A DNA stretch of 64,000 nt, taken from the NCBI GenBank assembly GCA_034509735.1, contig JACGWO010000005.1, forward strand, positions 26,530,383 to 26,594,382. Direction: 5' to 3'. The notes below the pieces were generated by a model, which was given only the letters and a program-made list of their open reading frames with translations, was not told the origin of the DNA and searched no databases. Source of the DNA: Sesamum alatum. Lineage: Eukaryota > Streptophyta > Magnoliopsida > Lamiales > Pedaliaceae. Position numbers and translations under genes: made by a program. Below, one piece after another: positions 59,889 through 64,000 of the stretch; within the stretch, counting starts at the first letter, position 1; the number at the start of each line of letters is the position of its first letter.

Positions 59889-60847
59889 ATAGTGCTTTAC
59901 GTATTTGATCTATTATGATTTGAACACCTTTTAGATGTGAAGCATGGTTGGTTGATTTTGATTTGGATTGACTAATTAAGAAAGTTTGATTTTGTTTATA
60001 TAGTGGTTGATTTCCTTACCATACGTGAACTTACATTAAGTTTTAATTAATACTATGTACTACAATAAACTTTATTTTTTTAGGGGGTATATTATATTTA
60101 CTTAATCACGTTGTACATGAAAATCATTCAATTAGCCAATGCAATATATATGTTTTATTCATGAAGAATCATGTAGGTTCGTTGAATTCGAAAAAATATT
60201 TAAATTAATAAAATTACGTGGTCCCGACATTATTAATTTATAGAGGTTTTACTGTATATGTATGTGTGTGTAGGATATATAATGACTAAGACTGATAAAT
60301 AAAAAATATAGTGATTGATTTTCTTAAATAGAGAAGTAATGCATATAAAAATATAAGTATGAGCATCATATACTTTACGATATAAAAATATATTAAAGTA
60401 GAATAAATATATATGTTTATTTAATTTTTTTTACTTAGTGCTTTTCAATTGTAGTTTAATATTTATTATCAAATGTTATTTTACATTGATGATCACATTA
60501 CAAGAACAAACACTGAAAATAAATTTTTTTAATTAAAATAAAACATAAAAATATACAATATTGTATTATGGAATAAACATAATTTTTTTTCTTATTCTAA
60601 CCTTGTTTCACTTATGAAATAATATTTTAATATTTTTGGGTTGTGCAAATTTTTTAAAAGAAATGATATACTAATTAGTCATTTTATTTATTTTTTTCTT
60701 TTTTTTTAACTCCTTATGTTAACTATATTTAAAGTTATTTATAACATAATTTCCAACTAATAGCTTCATTATAAAAAAAATTATTTCATTTATCATGTTG
60801 TCCAAAGATATTTTAGAACAAAGTTCTAAATTGATTAAACCGTTTAT

Positions 60848-61478
60848 GAAGCAATTTAAAGTTGAATAATAAGTATTAAATATTTTAACTTCGATGATAT
60901 AAAAATAATTACTTCAACTTTCTATTTTTAATGATCAAAACTTCAATTTATTAAATATTAGCCGCCGTAACACGCCATTTCTGCGTGCATATAATAAATA
61001 TTTTTTTATGCTTTAATATATATTATATATAAGAGTAAAATATATAAACTAACACATCACATTAAAAAAAAGAAGGAAAGAAAGAAAAAACTAATTTATC
61101 AATTAATATAAAATTTGAAAAGTTGAATAAAGTAGTTATTATATCAGTTGGGGGTTATTTTTGGCATTACAAAAAAGTGGTGCGGCGGTGTCATTAACCG
61201 CCATTTGTGAGTAAAAAAGGGGTTTCTTTTATATAATAGTATAGATTTAAAGTTGAATAATAAGTATTAAATATTTTAACTTCGATGATATAAAAATAAT
61301 TACTTCAATTTTTAGTTTTTAATGATCAAAACTTCAATTTATTAAATACCAGCCGTCGTGACACACCGTTCCTGCATGCATATAACAAATATTTTTTATG
61401 CTTTAAAATATATTATAAATAAGAGTAAAATATATAAACTAATACATCACATTAAAAAACAAAGAAGGAAAGTATTAG
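60848..61478. repeat. Direct duplication, period 400 bp
   Basis: About 230 bp from 60,848 (TAAAGTTGAATAATAAGTAT) recurs from 61,248 with scattered changes, including the Helitron 3' end. One explanation is tandem Helitron copies. Confidence 0.8.
60958..61245 (-). mobile_element. Short non-autonomous Helitron
   Basis: On the minus strand it starts A|TCTATACTATTATATAAAAG (61,245) and ends CTAA|T (60,961-60,958). A CACGC...GCGTG hairpin lies just before the end, the expected Helitron 3' structure. The second, decayed 3' end in the duplicate near 61,357 reads CTGG. Confidence 0.65.
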
Positions 61479-64000
61479 TCTAATTACACTTTTAATTAGA
61501 CATCCATAATATTATTTTATTGCCATATAAAATTATAGTTATTATGTAATAATTCAGAAAAATATTATTCATGTCCTTTTCTCTGATATTTTCATAAAGA
61601 AACATGATAAAATCAAATTACAAAAAACCAAGAAAAATTATATTGGAAAGAAGCAAAAACAAATTATTCATTGTTTTAAGTCTCTCCTTTTCTTTTATCA
61701 TTTATAATTTATCTTTTTATATTTTTTAGATGACCTATATATGATTTGATTAGCCTAATCAAGACATAACTATAAAAAGAAAATGTAATACTATAAAAAA
61801 TTATCTTTCTTACTTTTCTATCTTTTTCTAATTCTAAATATTAAAAAACTAAATAAAAAAATGTTTCAAAATTATTTACTCTATTGGGCACGTTAATATG
61901 AATATGTACTTTTACAAATTTAAGTTTATATTACAATAATTATAGTATTATTTAAGTAAATAAATATATCATGAATAATTAATTGAATAAATAGAATTGA
62001 AATGGTATATATCCAAACAATATTATAATTTAATATTTATTTACTTATTTAATCAACAGTTTTTTTATTTAGTAGCAAAGTTTTATAGAGTTAAAATTTT
62101 GTACTTTTTCTTTATTTTTTTCTATAAATTCATCTTAATTTGTAATTTTGAATTATAATAGATGGACAATATTTAATTACTGTCCAAAATTAGAAAAGTA
62201 TCATATCATATATCCCCAATTATACAAAAAAATATTAATTTAAACAAACACAATTATCTTATACGAAGTACTTTATATGAGTATCACCTATGATAAAAAT
62301 ACTCTTAAAGTCTAGTTTCATACGAATTGATTTTATTTGAAAATCTAATGTAATCAAAATGTTACGATATAATGAAACTGCTTTGCTAATTTTAATAGAA
62401 GAATTCAGAATATAGAAAGTACACTTGGTATTATATTTAAACTATATTATCATTAAAAGAAAGCCCAAGTATCCCTTCTTTTCTTTTAATTAGTACATGA
62501 TGGTTATTATATTATTGGGTATATTAGAAAAAACTGTTTCAAGAAACTCTTTAAATATTTCATAAATCTTGTGGTGTAGATATCAAAATAATCTTATATA
62601 TAAAATAAATATCTTGTATGTACGAATCTATGCTTATACTTAAAAAAAAGTTGTTTGTGATCAAATGATGATTAAAAGGACTTCCAATTTAAAATTCCAG
62701 TAAACGTAACTCTAGTTGATAATGATGAAAAATCAAATGATTAATTTCATTTTTAAAAAAAATCACTTAATTAATAGCTCCCTTGAATCTTCTCTTATGT
62801 TTTCTTTGAACTTATTAATTATGATCTTCAACTTTTCAAAAGAAGGTAGGTAATTTTACATTTTAGATATTTCCCTCTTATAAACTTTTAGATTTGAAAA
62901 TTAATTCTCTCCATGATACTTATCTTTCATCTCCATGTTTGTGATGAAAAATTTACCATTATTCATGTGAAAACATGGACAATTAATCTTTTTGCTTTTT
63001 TTTGTCTTCTATTGAAAATTTAGATCTTGTAATTATTTCTTTTTATAATATTATTTTTCCATCCTTATATTCATTTTACTTATAAAATATTACTTTATTT
63101 TTTACATCCCTATATTTGTAATAAAAATTTATTATTTAAATTAATTCATACTTTAAATTTGCTTTATGAATGGAATAAGATTTTAATTTATTTTTTTTTG
63201 TAGTTGGGCAAAGCGAGAAACAAATAAAAATTAGCTTTAGCTTTTGAGTTTTATTTAAAGTTGTTTATAATGTAATTTTCTTGTAATAATCTCTTCACTT
63301 TTTATTTTATTCCTCATGTTTCTGGAGAATAGTCTAAATTGACAAATAGTATTTTATGAAATGAATTGAATGGAATAAGCATAAGAACCATTGACAAAGT
63401 TTATAAGTTAGAGTCGAATTTAAAATATAAATGTACATAATTTGAATTATTTATTATTGAAAATGATGTAGTAAAATGCTTATAAACCAAGTAATCTGTG
63501 CATTAAATAATCAAAAAATTATAGACTCATTTAATTCATAAAATAATTTTTGAATAATATTATTATGATTTTAGAATTAATATTATGAAGAAAATTAATT
63601 ATGAAACCACTTATAAAATAATTGATCATATTTTAAGTTTTTTTTTCATTAATAATTTATTTTAAGATAAACTTATATGATGTGCTTGTTTCTATTGAAG
63701 TTTATTTTCGTTGAACTTGCGGTATTATACTATTAATTAGGCACTCCAGAAATTTTTTTATGGACATATGAAATTATAGTTTCTATGCAATTTTAATATT
63801 TTTAATCAACACAAAAAATAAAAAAAATAACATCTCAAGCTGCTCATATTTTTATAATATCTTATATAAAATTTAACTTAAATTAAGTTAATTGTTAAAT
63901 TGTCCCATGGGTTGCTTTCCTTGCTTTTAAAAAGATGTTCTTCAAGTTTATAAATCATATCTTCTCTTAATTATATAACCTATATATTTTTCTTGGTTAG
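61479..64000. other. AT-rich intergenic DNA to the right edge
   Basis: No open frame of useful length, inverted arms or known family was recognised in these 2.5 kb. Confidence 0.5.

Larger units (their letters stand above)
59184..60254. mobile_element. pogo-type (Tc1/mariner) element with Emigrant-like ends
   Basis: The ends TAGTAGAACTTCTATAAATT and the complement of AATTTATAGAGGTTTTACTG match the plant Emigrant/Lemi1 terminal repeat (CAGTAAAACCTCTATAAATT) and are flanked by TA. A transposase remnant is on the minus strand, and a CACTA MITE is nested inside. Confidence 0.75.

Overview
The window is nuclear DNA from a flowering plant, almost certainly a eudicot. It is AT-rich, its genes are split by GT-AG introns, and its gene products are plant-typical. 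The species cannot be fixed from sequence alone. There are four host genes. (1) The 5' exon of a plastid-type pentatricopeptide repeat (PPR) gene resembling EMB1006 (minus, 103-926) runs off the left edge. (2) A seven-exon mTERF-family gene lies at 21,999-25,086 (minus). (3) A thirteen-exon Ufm1-specific protease gene of the UFSP2 type lies at 26,546-32,762 (minus). (4) A four-exon family-1 pectate lyase gene lies at 51,662-55,446 (plus). The first two probably act in organelle gene expression, the third in UFM1 processing, and the fourth in cell-wall pectin breakdown. They do not form one pathway.

Most of the remaining DNA is transposable elements, many nested. From 3,207 to 20,979 a decayed plus-strand LINE carries three insertions whose flanks rejoin the LINE: an 8.4-kb Ty3/gypsy chromovirus (4,032-12,442, 5-bp duplication GCTGG), a 4.2-kb Mutator-like element (12,662-16,870, 9-bp duplication TGAAAAGTT) and a 0.73-kb hAT element (17,805-18,533). 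From 33,640 to about 45,745 a minus-strand LINE is split by a second Mutator-like element (35,066-41,250). That element is itself split by a third LINE whose 5' part is inverted, the structure left by twin priming. At 1,091-3,206 a PIF/Harbinger-like element with TTA duplications encloses a smaller TIR element carrying a GRF-type zinc-finger gene.

From 45.7 kb to the right end the DNA is crowded with small elements: CACTA MITEs, Mutator-type foldbacks, a PIF/Harbinger element, short Helitrons and a pogo element with Emigrant-type ends. Several sit inside introns of the pectate lyase gene, and a probable 176-bp solo LTR sits in its first intron.

Three of the four host genes carry one-base indels, mostly in short homopolymers, although splice sites and conserved residues are intact. 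This looks more like assembly error than gene death, but the sequence alone cannot decide. No RNA genes, CRISPR arrays or operon-like structures were recognised. No convincing new system was found. The strongest observations are the element nesting, the GRF-finger element, the twin-primed LINE, and a sequence module shared by the 5' flanks of the PPR and mTERF genes.
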